From Gordoniibacillus chartarius (lineage in GTDB: Bacteria; Bacillota; Bacilli; Paenibacillales; NBRC-103111), in NCBI RefSeq assembly GCF_042432825.1, contig NZ_JBHLWN010000036.1:1-7348 (forward strand): DNA of 7,348 nucleotides, read 5' to 3'. A program made the position numbers and the translations under genes. A model generated the notes under the pieces. That model did not search any database and had not been told where the DNA came from. It saw nothing but the letters and a program-made list of their open reading frames with translations. Positions within the stretch are counted from its first letter, which is position 1. Every line of letters begins with the position of its first letter. Shown here one piece after another: positions 1 to 7,348 of the stretch.

Positions 1-900
1 GCCTCGCCGGTGGCGACAAGAACCGTCAGGCTTGGCAGCGGCACCGGGGAGGATTCCAGATAGTCGAGCAGTACGGCGAAGTACGACGGTACGACTTCAA
101 GCACGGTGATACCGTCGGCGATGACGCTCCGCAGCAGGTCGTCCGGCCGCAGGATCAGCTCGTTCGGATAGATGACGGTCTGGCCGCCGAGCGTAAGCGA
201 CGTGAACAGCTGCCATACCGAAATATCGAAGCAGTGCGACGCGTTCTGGGCGATAATGCTGTGTTCGTTCACCTGCAAATCCTCGACCTTGGCGGTCAAG
301 TGGTTCATCATTCCGCGGTGCTCGACCATCGCTCCCTTCGGACGGCCCGTCGAACCCGACGTGTAAATGACGTACGCCAGACGGTCCGGGTCGTGCGGCA
401 GCCCGACGTTCGAGCCGTCCGCTTCGGCAAGCATATTGCCGAGCCGGTCGAGCTCGAGCGCTGTACAATGAAGCTGCACGCTCAGCTCCTCGCTCATGAA
501 CACCGACTCCGTGAGCAGCACCGCCGCCCCGGCGTCGCCGAGCATGCCCGCCGTCCGGCTCGCCGGATAGTCCGGGTCGATCGGGATATACGCGCCGCCT
601 GCCTTCCAGACGGCGAGAATGCACGCTGCCAGAAGCGGAGTGCGGTGCAGCATAATGCCGACCCGGTCCTCCTTCGCCAGCCCTTGCTCCAGCAGCAGCC
701 GGGCGATCCGGTTCGCCCGCTCGTTCAGCTCCCCGTACGTTACACGCTCCTGCCCGAAGACGAGCGCCGTCCGTTCCGGATGGAGCGCCGCCCGCGCTTC
801 GAACAGCCCGTGGATCGACCGCTCCGCCGCCGTGTCGCCCGGCCGTTCGTCATAGAAGCCGGCGAGCTGCTCCCGTTCGGCGCCCGTCAGCAGGCAAATG
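1..900 (-). other. Adenylation domain of module 3, N-terminal part (partial)
   Basis: This is the large subdomain of a third A domain, truncated by the window edge. It begins after the C domain near LLTGAEREQL and shows A1 VTYGELNERANR (near 721-745), A2 WKAGGAYIPIDP (near 575-612), A3 YVIYTSGSTGRPKG (333-374) and A4 CFDISVWQLF (204-233). Pocket positions visible by alignment to GrsA are D235 (225-227), I236 (222-224), W239 (213-215), E278 (96-98), V299 (15-17) and T301 (9-11). The remaining positions and A5-A10 lie beyond the window. An acidic residue at position 278 could pair with a polar or basic side chain, but I cannot assign the substrate. Its FDISVWQ and EVVPSYF segments differ clearly from FDASVWE and LLPPTYA of the module 2 domain. 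Confidence 0.95.
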
Positions 901-3900
901 CTGCCGATTGCCGTCTGTGTATTGTCCGTCATCTGCTCCAGCACGCGGATAAAGTGCCCCGCCATCCGCTCTATGGTTGAGCTGTCGAACAGACTTGTCC
1001 GGTAGCCCCACTGAAGAAGTAGTCCCGCTTCGCTGTCGGAAGCTTCCAGCGTCAAGTCAAATTGAGCGGCCGGATCGCCGATCGGATAAGGCGTACAACG
1101 GATTCCGTCAAGCTCCAGCTCCGCCGAGCCCATGTTCTGATAAGCAAACATGACGTCGAACAGCGGATTCCGGCTCAAATCACGCTCCAGATTCAGATCG
1201 TCGATAAGCTGCTCGAACGGATAATCTTGATGCTCGAACGCTTCCAGCGTCAGGGCACGGATTTCCTTCAAGAATTCGGCAATTGGCTTGCCGCCCTCCG
1301 GCGCGGTTCGCAGCGCCAAAGTAGCGACAAACATGCCGATGACGTCGTCGAGCTGCTTGGCCGCTCTTCCTGCGACCGGCGAGCCGATGATCACATCCGT
1401 TTGGCCGGCGTATTTGGACAACAGAATGCTGAATCCGGCAAGTAGTACCATGTAGACGGTCGTCTCCGTCTTCTTCGCCAAGTCGTCGATTCGGCGCGTC
1501 AGCCCCGGATCGGCGACAATCGTATACAAGCGGCCTGCGGATTGCTGAACCGCCGGGCGCGGACGGTCCGTCGGCAGCTCGAGCACCGGCAGCTCGCCGG
1601 AGAAACGGTGCAGCCAATATTCGCGCTGCCCCCGGATACGGCTCTGTACCGGCTCGGTATGCTGCCATTCGCTGTAATCCTTGTACTGCAGCATCGGCGC
1701 AGGCAGCTCTTCGCCCCGGTACAGCTGCCCCAGCTCTTGAATGAGCCGCTGCACCGAAATGCCGTCGGCAACCAGATGGTGAATGTCAAAGAGCAGCAGC
1801 ACAGACCGGTCATCGGCACGGTCCGTCGTCTCCACGATGCCGGCCCGCATAAGCGGCGCGCGGCTTACATCGAACGGCCGAATGAACGCTCCGATGGCGT
1901 CGTCAAGGTGGGCCGAAGGCACCTCGGCATGCTCCGGCTGCCAGTCCACCTCGTCGTGGATTCGCTGAACCGGTTCGCCGTCCAGCACCTCGAACGATGT
2001 CCGCAGCGCGTCATGCCTGGCTATCAGTGCCCGGAACGCCGCTTCCAGGCGGGAGCGGTCTACATCACCTTCAAGGCGGATCGCCGTCGGCAAATTATAG
2101 CTGGTTTGGCCGCGATCGATCCGGTTCAAAATAAACAATCTTCGCTGAGCCGCAGACAGCGGGTAAACGCTGCGCAGCGGAGCCGCAGGAATCGTCAAGT
2201 ATGATCCCGCCGCGCTTGACGTTAGCAGCACGCCCAGCTCCCGAATGGTCGGCCGTTCGAATACCGCCTTGAGCGGCAGCTCTACGCCAAGCTCCATATG
2301 AACACGGGCGACGAGCTGAGCCGCCTTCAGCGAATGACCGCCAAGCTCGAAGAACCGGTCATCGATGCCGATGGCGCCTTCCTCCGTATCAAGAAGCTCG
2401 CTCCACAAGCGGGCCAGCAGCCGTTCGGCTTCGCTGCGCGGTGCGGCGAATGGCGCGCCGCCCGATCTCCCGTCGCTTCCTGCTTGACGATCCGGCTCCG
2501 GCAGCGCCTTGCGATCGATCTTGCCGTTAGGTGTGAGCGGCAGCTGGTTCAGCGCGACGAACGAGGCCGGGATCATATAGTCCGGCAGATGCCTCGAGAG
2601 GTGCGTCTTCAGCACTTGCGTTTCAAGTTGCGTCTCGCCTGCAGAATCCGCAGGGTCCGCTGGGTCCGCTGGAACCCAATATGCGCACAAATATTTGAGA
2701 CCCGCGCCGTCCTGACGATCGATGACGATGGCTTCCTGCACGGCTGGGTGCTGCAGCAGGACGGTTTCGATTTCGCCCAGCTCGATGCGGAATCCGCGGA
2801 TTTTCACTTGATGGTCGATCCGGCCCAAATATTCCAGCTGTCCGTTCGGCAGCCAGCGTGCCAAATCTCCCGTGCGGTACATGCGTTTGCCGGGCTCAAT
2901 CGGATTCGGAACGAACTTTTCCTCCGTCAGCTCCGGTCTGTGCAAATATCCGAGCGCCAAGCCTTCGCCGGCAATGCACAGCTCGCCGGCAGCGCCGAGC
3001 GGCGCAAGCCGCAAATGCCGGTCCATAATAAACGCCTTCATCCCGTTAACCGGCTGTCCGATCGGAACGGTGCCCTGAACAGGAGCGCCGCCCGGGACCG
3101 GCCGCCACATCGTCGTAATGATGGAAGCCTCGGTCGGACCATAAGCGTTCGCATAAGTCGTATAACGGCTCCACTCATTCACGTACTCCGTCGGCGCTTC
3201 GGAGCCGCCTGTGACCAAGACGCGGAGAGCCGCCATGCTCCCGGTCGGCCATTGCACCGCATACGTCGGCGGCAGCAGCGCAACACTGACTCGCTGTTCT
3301 GCGATAAGCCGCTCCAGCTTGACCGGATGATGCAGCACTTCTTTCGGCGCCAGGACGAGTGCGGCACCGCTGAGCAGCGTCATCCATATTTCCCAGACGG
3401 ATGCGTCGAAGGACAGACTCGCGAATTGAAGCACCCGGTCGCCGCTCCCGAAGCCGTATTCCATCACAAACGTATCCAGCAAATTCACGATGCCCCGGTG
3501 CGGGATCATAACGCCTTTCGGCTTGCCTGTCGTTCCTGACGTATAGATGACGTAGGCAGTGTCGTCCGGCTCAGGTGCACGGTACAACGGCTGCAGGTTG
3601 TCGGCTTGCAAGGAGGCGGCCGACCGCTCTTCCCGTTCATCGAGGCAGATGACCTTCGCAAAGCCGCTTAATGCTTCGAGCCAAGCCCGTTCAGTTACGA
3701 GCAGACCGGCGCCGCTGTCCTCGAGCATATAGCCGATTCTGTCGTGCGGGTTGACCGGATCGATCGGTACATAGGCCGCTCCGGCTTTCAAGATGCCGAG
3801 CATCGCCGCAATGAGCTCAACGGACGCGTCGGCGACGATGGCGACGAGGGAGCCTCTGCCGGCGCCGGCTTGCTTCAGCACAGCCGCCCACTGTTCTGCA

Positions 3901-6900
3901 TGGCGGTTCAGCTCCGCGTATGTCACCGTGCGATCGCCGTGCAGGATAGCTGTTTGCCCGCCATTGCGTCTCATGCATAGCTCGAACATCGCCGTTATCG
4001 TCGAAGCTTGTGCGGAATGCGCCGTCCCGCGGTCATGACCGCCGAAGCTCAGCAGCTCATGAAGCTCCGGACCGCCCGCGATTTCCAGCCTGCTTACAAG
4101 CACGTCCGGATTCACGGCAGCTTGATCGATCAATCGCTCCAGATGGACCGGCAAATTCGCCAGCGTCCGTTCGTCGAATACGCCGCACAGCATATTCAGC
4201 CTTACCGTCAAGTCTTGTCTTGGAGCTACCGTTACGGACAGCGGGTAATGCGTCTCTTCGAACACATCCACATGGCTGATCCGGAAGCCGAGCTCTCCCG
4301 CTTCGCCAATCGCTTCCGCCTCTTTCTCGAGCGGATAATTTTCAAAAGCGAGGACATGATCAAGAAGATGCTGCTGCAGTGCGCTCTCGGCTTGAATTTC
4401 GTACAGCGGGTAATAATCGTATTCGCGGGACGCCAGCGCCTGCTCCGACACCGCACGCAGCAAGCCGGCGAACGTCATATTCCGCGAAGAACGTATACGC
4501 ACGGGAATCGTATTAATGAACAACCCTACCATCCGCTCGATATCTTCGACTTGCGGAGAGCGCCCCGATACGACCGCGCCGAACAGCACATCGTCCGTAT
4601 CGTTGTAATGCTGCAGCAGCAGCCCCCACAGCACTTGGAACACCGTGTTCAGCGTTACGTTCCGCTCGCGTGCCAGTGCATGAAGCTTCGATGTGCGCTG
4701 TTCGTCAATGACGAAGACGATGTCCTGCCGCGTTTGCGGCGAAGACCCCGGAGCCTCGGCATTCGACCTGCGGCCGGCTGCCTTCGGCAAGCCGGTTTGC
4801 GTCTCGAAGCCTTCCAGGTATTGGCGCCAATATGCGGACGCAGCCAATTTATCCTGTCTTTCCACCCATTCGATATAACGTGCGTAGGCCGGAGCCGGCT
4901 CCAGCTCGGCAAGCTGTCCCCGCTTCACCTCGGCGTACGTCTCAAACCATTCCTTCAGCACGATGCCGAGACACCAGCCGTCCAGCAGTATGTGATGGAA
5001 GCTCCAGACGAGCTTGTATGACTGCTCCGCCGTTCGCACGAGGGCGATCCGCATCGGTGTCGATTCGCTCCAAACGAACGGCTTCGTACGCTGGCTGTCC
5101 ACGAACAACTGCAAGGCAGCTTCGGCTTCTTCCGGAGCCAGCTCGGCCGCATCCACATGCGCGATCGGTTCGATCGTGCTGTTCTGCAGCACGACTTGAA
5201 CAGGCACAGGCATCGAGTCGAATAAAAACACCGTCCGGAGCATATCGTACCGCGCGATGAGCCGCTCGAAGCTTTGCCGAATGATGCCCGCCTCAACGTC
5301 CCCTTCCAAGTGCAGCGTCAGCTGCTGGAAGTACGCTTGCGACTCCGGCTCCAGCAGCATCTGGAACATGAGTCCTTCCTGCATCGGAGACAACGTATAC
5401 ACGTCCTCGATTTGGCGCCCGTCTGCCATGCGCGCATACACGAGCTCCAGCTGCTCCAAGCCGATTCGCCGTGAGCTGATATCGCTCGGCGTCAGTTCGC
5501 TGAACAGCTTGCCCGTACAATGCTCAATCAGCAGCAGCAGGTGCTGCTTCAGCGACTCTGTGAACGAGCGGATCTGCTCCGCTTCGAACAGCTCGGGGTC
5601 GTAATCGACAATGAGCGTTAATTTCCCGTCACGAATCCACCCGTTGATGTCGACCGGATGCCGGCGTTCCAGCCGTTCGCTTATTTCCGGTGCCGGCTCG
5701 TAGGCGGACAATCGGAACGTTCCGTTCTCAGCAGCTCCATCCAAATTTCCTAAGTAATTGAAGCTGATCTCGGGCTTCAGCTTGAAGGTCATTTCCGGCG
5801 GCATTCCGTCATATTTCATATAGCGCAGCAAGCCGTAGCCGATTCCTTTATTCGGAATGGTGCGGAGCGCTTCTTTGACCTTCTTCAGCCGCGTTCCTTC
5901 CGCATCCGACCGCTTCATATCCAGTACGACAGGATACAGCGCAGTAAACCAGCCGACCGTCCGCGATACGTCCAGCTCCTTCGACAGCTGCTCGCGGCCA
6001 TGCCCTTCCAGCCAGAAGCCGGCAAGCTCGCCGCCGGTCCAGTCGCGCACCGCACTGCCGAGCGCCGTCAGCAGCACATCGTTCATTTCCGTGCGATACG
6101 CCTTGTGTACGGTTGTCGTGAGCGCCGTTGTTGCTTCCTCGGTCAACGTCATGACGATTTGACCGCTTAGCCCGCGGTCCGCGCCGGCAAACGAACGCTT
6201 CTTCTTCTTCGGCAGCGGCGCCGGCTGCAGCTCCTCTTGCGAGAGCCAGAACGCGGCCTGCTCCTCCAACTGCGGACCGTCCGAGAAAGCGGTAAGGAAA
6301 TCCGTCCAAGCTTGGTACGAATGAGTTTTCAGCGGCAGCTCCAGCGTGTTCCCGTTCTCCGCTTGCTCATATAGCGTCGCAAAATCTTCCAGAACGATCC
6401 GCCACGAAATGCCGTCGATCACAAGATGGTGAACCGTCATAAACAGGTGGTCGCCCTCAGATGTCCGGAATAGCGCCAGCTTGACGAGGGGACCGTTGTC
6501 CAGATCGATGCTTTGCTGCAATTGCGCTGTCGCTTCATAGATCGTCGAAGCCGCCTCGGACATGTCCGGAATGTCGAACGTTAGCAAAGCATAGGAAGGC
6601 TCGGAATCATCCCGCACCTTCTGTACATACCGCCCCGCTTCTACGCGGAAGCAGCTTCGCAGCGCGTCGTGATGCTGCGTCAGCTTGCGTAATGCCCGAT
6701 GCAGGCTGCCGACATCGAGCGGCTGTTCCCGATAGAGCATAACCGACTGGTTAAAATGATGCGCATCCGTAAAGCGCTGTGTCAGGAACCAGCGTTGAAT
6801 CGGCGCCAGCCGCACTTCGCCCGTCACCGGCTCCTGGCTTGCGGTACGCTTCAGGACGCGGATATGCGGACTCAAGCTGCGGATGGTCGGATGCAGGAAC

Positions 6901-7348
6901 AGCTGCTTCATCTCCAGCTGGAGGCCCTCTTTATGCAGCCGCGCCGACACTTGAATCGCCTTGATCGAGTCGCCGCCGATATGGAAGAAGTGATCGTCGA
7001 TGCCGACCTGCCTCCCGAGCACGGCCTCCCAAATTTCGGTCAGCTTCCGTTCCAGCCCGGTTTCAGGCTTCGCGAATGCCCGCTGCTGCGGCACCGCCGC
7101 TTCGTCCGGCTTCGGCAGCGATTTGCGGTCGATCTTGCCGTTCGGCGTGACCGGCATTTGCTCCAGCCGCACGAAATGGGCCGGAATCATGTAGTGCGGC
7201 AAGCTTTCGCCGAGGAACGCCGCCAGCTCCGTTGGCGCCGGCGCTTCGGGTCCGGTGTAGTAGGCGCACAGCGCTGCTTCTCCGGCTCCGTCCTCCGGCT
7301 CCAGCACGACGACGACCGCCTCCGTCACCTGCGGATGATTTGCCAGCT
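1..7348 (-). CDS. Multimodular non-ribosomal peptide synthetase, internal part (partial at both ends)
   Basis: This is a cytoplasmic mega-enzyme that activates amino acids as aminoacyl-AMPs, holds them as thioesters on phosphopantetheine arms and joins them without a ribosome. One minus-strand frame (last complete codons 7344-7346 and 3-5) runs through about 2,448 residues, and I found no stop in it. The order is A(tail)-T-E-C-A-T-C-A(head). It shows both T-domain serines, three HHxxxDG motifs (one E, two C), two YTSG(T/S)TG A3 loops and two NGKIDRK A10 motifs, all in this frame, so I see no frameshift. No start codon, ribosome binding site or stop lies in the window; the full protein is certainly longer at both ends. 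The carrier domains would need a Sfp-type phosphopantetheinyl transferase encoded elsewhere. The product is unknown, so I give no gene symbol. Class is certain; organism and peptide are not. Confidence 0.98.
905..2198 (-). other. Condensation domain of module 3, probably L-donor type (LCL)
   Basis: This domain joins the peptidyl chain on the module 2 carrier to the amino acid selected by module 3. C1 reads YPLSAAQRRLFIL (Y at 2163-2165), followed by SYNLPTAIRLEG. The active-site motif HHLVADG spans 1761-1781, with its second histidine at 1776-1778. Later cores are VIIGSPVAGR (near 1375-1400), IGMFVATLALR and RNPLFDVMFAYQN (near 1145-1180). The SxAQxRL and YNLP forms are typical of LCL domains, which take an L-configured donor. 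This agrees with module 2 having no E domain. The length, about 430 residues, is normal and every key residue I looked for is present. Confidence 0.94.
2240..2440 (-). other. Peptidyl carrier (T) domain of module 2
   Basis: This is the carrier for the residue activated by the module 2 A domain, and it presents the chain to the following C domain. The core motif is DDRFFELGGHSLKAAQL, with the phosphopantetheine serine at 2331-2333 (residue 1672). GGHS is the usual form for a carrier that passes its chain directly to a C domain without epimerization, in contrast with the GGDS of the first carrier. That fits the absence of an E domain in this module. The A10-to-T linker (PEPDRQAGSDGRSGGAPFAAPR) is Gly/Ser/Ala-rich and rather long. 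Confidence 0.96.
2503..4080 (-). other. Adenylation domain of module 2 (complete), bulky hydrophobic substrate predicted
   Basis: This domain selects an amino acid, makes its adenylate with ATP and loads it on the following carrier. All core motifs are present in order: A1 VTYAELN (near 3910-3928), A2 LKAGAAYVPIDP (3756-3791), A3 YVIYTSGTTGKPKG (3513-3554), A4 FDASVWE (3390-3410), A5 NAYGPTE (3129-3149), A6 GELCIAGEGLALGYL, A7 YRTGDLARW (2853-2879), A8 GRIDHQVKIRGFRIELGEIE, A9 LPDYMIPASF and A10 PNGKIDRK with its lysine at 2520-2522. Aligned by eye to GrsA, the ten pocket residues are D, A, W, L, V, G, A, I, I, K. D235 binds the alpha-amino group and the rest is apolar, so a Leu-like or aromatic residue is likely. 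The exact substrate is not resolved. An unusual PAD repeat lies in the C-terminal subdomain. Confidence 0.97.
2643..2672 (-). repeat. Imperfect 9-bp tandem repeat encoding PAD-PAD-PAD
   Basis: On the + strand, the unit gtccgctgg occurs twice exactly (2655-2663 and 2664-2672), and a third copy, atccgcagg, differs at two bases (2646-2654). Because the unit is nine bases, copy-number change keeps the frame. The protein reads W-V-P-A-D-P-A-D-P-A-D-S-A, in the loop between A8 and A9 of the module 2 A domain. The equivalent loop in module 1 (YYTGPEAPAPTEL) has no such repeat, so the expansion is local. It sits at a tolerant surface loop and is probably neutral. Confidence 0.9.
4085..5414 (-). other. 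Condensation domain of module 2, probably D-donor type (DCL)
   Basis: This domain forms the peptide bond between the upstream donor, just epimerized, and the amino acid on the module 2 carrier. C1 reads YTLSPMQEGLMFQ (Y at 5397-5399), and the active-site motif HHILLDG spans 4977-4997 with its second histidine at 4992-4994. A later core reads GAVVSGRSPQVEDIERMVG followed by LFINTIPVR (near 4500-4560). The SPMQEG form of C1 and the position right after an E domain both point to a DCL domain, which accepts a D-configured donor and an L-configured acceptor. A linker of about 20 residues (SSRRIGLEQLELVYARMADG) joins it to the E domain. The subtype is inferred from motif style and context, not from a phylogeny. 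Confidence 0.94.
5480..6824 (-). other. Epimerization (E) domain
   Basis: This domain is related to condensation domains and converts the L-aminoacyl or peptidyl thioester on the preceding carrier to an L/D mixture. About 448 residues are present, the usual length. Motifs in order are LAPIQRWFL (about 6783-6809), HHLVIDGISW with the catalytic second histidine at 6426-6428, EGHGRE (near 6000), RTVGWFTALYPV (near 5950), and NYLG in ISFNYLGNLD (near 5750). All E-type signatures are intact, including the EGHGRE glutamate and the SW after HHxxxDG that helps tell E from C domains, so it should be active. A lysine run (KKKKR, 6195-6209) lies in its middle. It is followed directly by a C domain within the same protein rather than ending the polypeptide. 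Confidence 0.96.
6877..7080 (-). other. Peptidyl carrier (T) domain of module 1, epimerization-associated type
   Basis: This is a carrier domain of roughly 70 residues that holds the growing chain on a 4'-phosphopantetheine arm. The core motif reads DDHFFHIGGDSIKA, and the serine to be modified is codon 6966-6968 (residue 127). Helix segments before it (LERKLTEIWEAVLG) and after it (LEMKQLFLHPTI) fit the four-helix fold. In this family, GGDS in place of GGHS is typical of carriers that serve an E domain, and an E domain follows directly. The linker from A10 carries KPDEAAVPQQ and is Pro/Ala/Gln-rich, as expected for a flexible tether. Confidence 0.96.
7095..7346 (-). other. Adenylation domain, C-terminal tail (module 1)
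   Basis: These are residues 1 to about 84 of the visible protein, the small mobile subdomain that closes over the active site during adenylation and thioesterification. The window opens just after the A8 hinge, at LANHPQVTEA, which matches the LLxHPxV segment that normally follows A8. A9 is seen as LPHYMIPAHF near 7167-7202. A10 is PNGKIDRKSLP, with the catalytic lysine at 7134-7136, equivalent to K517 of GrsA. The large subdomain that holds the specificity pocket lies upstream of the window, so the substrate cannot be read. The epimerization domain downstream shows only that its residue should end up in the D form. Confidence 0.95.

Noticed and set aside
234..980. + strand open frame of 248 residues
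   Set aside because: It is antisense to the module 3 A domain and the end of its C domain. It is rich in Arg and His, with no family resemblance.
2298..3539. Long + strand open frame of 413 residues
   Set aside because: It lies fully antisense to the module 2 A and T domains, whose motifs are intact on the minus strand. Its translation is Arg/Gln/His-rich with no recognisable domain, as expected for a shadow frame in GC-rich DNA.
4008..5021. + strand open frame of 337 residues
   Set aside because: It is antisense to the C domain of module 2, has an arginine-rich translation without motifs, and has no independent gene signals.
5390..5480. Possible gene boundary with docking domains between the E and C domains
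   Set aside because: The frame continues through the linker without a stop codon, and the spacing to the C1 motif is short and normal for a covalent E-C linker.
5848..6309. Minus-strand open frame of 153 residues
   Set aside because: It is out of frame with the NRPS and overlaps the E domain, where EGHGRE and the lysine run are clear in the true frame.
5480..6824. Reading this domain as a second ordinary condensation domain
   Set aside because: SW after HHxxxDG, EGHGRE, RTVGWFTALYPV and NYLG are epimerization signatures, and the preceding carrier has GGDS.
1..7348. Search for CRISPR arrays, tRNAs, insertion sequences, riboswitches, promoters or terminators
   Set aside because: The whole window is occupied by one coding frame with domain motifs throughout. 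I saw no regularly spaced repeats, transposase motifs, inverted repeats or non-coding gap.

Overview
The whole window is one uninterrupted coding region on the minus strand: the interior of a very large multimodular non-ribosomal peptide synthetase (NRPS). The reading frame with codons at + strand positions 3-5, 6-8 ... 7344-7346 (read from high to low coordinate) gives about 2,448 residues. I saw no stop codon in the stretches I translated, and conserved NRPS motifs fall in this one frame from end to end. Neither the start nor the stop of the gene is in the window, and I see no intergenic DNA, RNA gene, promoter or terminator.

Layout in gene order (high to low coordinate): the tail of an adenylation (A) domain (7346 to about 7095); a carrier (T) domain with GGDS-type serine (about 7080-6877); an epimerization (E) domain (6824 to about 5480); a condensation (C) domain that should accept a D-configured donor (5414 to about 4085); a complete A domain (about 4080-2503); a second T domain with GGHS-type serine (about 2440-2240); a second C domain of the L-donor type (about 2198-905); and the first half of a third A domain (about 900-1), cut by the window edge just before its A5 motif. 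In shorthand: ...A)-T-E / C-A-T / C-(A....

The assembly line loads a residue on the first module and flips it to the D form. It then condenses it with a residue chosen by the second module, whose pocket reads D-A-W-L-V-G-A-I-I-K and should be bulky and hydrophobic. The dipeptide end is passed to a third module whose partial pocket reads D-I-W-E-V-T. The predicted internal fragment is D-X1, L-X2 (hydrophobic), X3 (unassigned). Termination, release and tailoring functions lie outside the window.

The GC-rich composition, the style of the NRPS motifs and the within-protein T-E-C arrangement suggest a moderately GC-rich Firmicute such as Paenibacillus, Brevibacillus or a relative. This is an inference from general resemblance, not an identification. 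I see no evidence of a new class of system: this is a canonical NRPS. Its interest lies in which peptide it makes and in a few local oddities (a fresh-looking PAD tandem repeat, a lysine run, and two A domains that look like different lineages).
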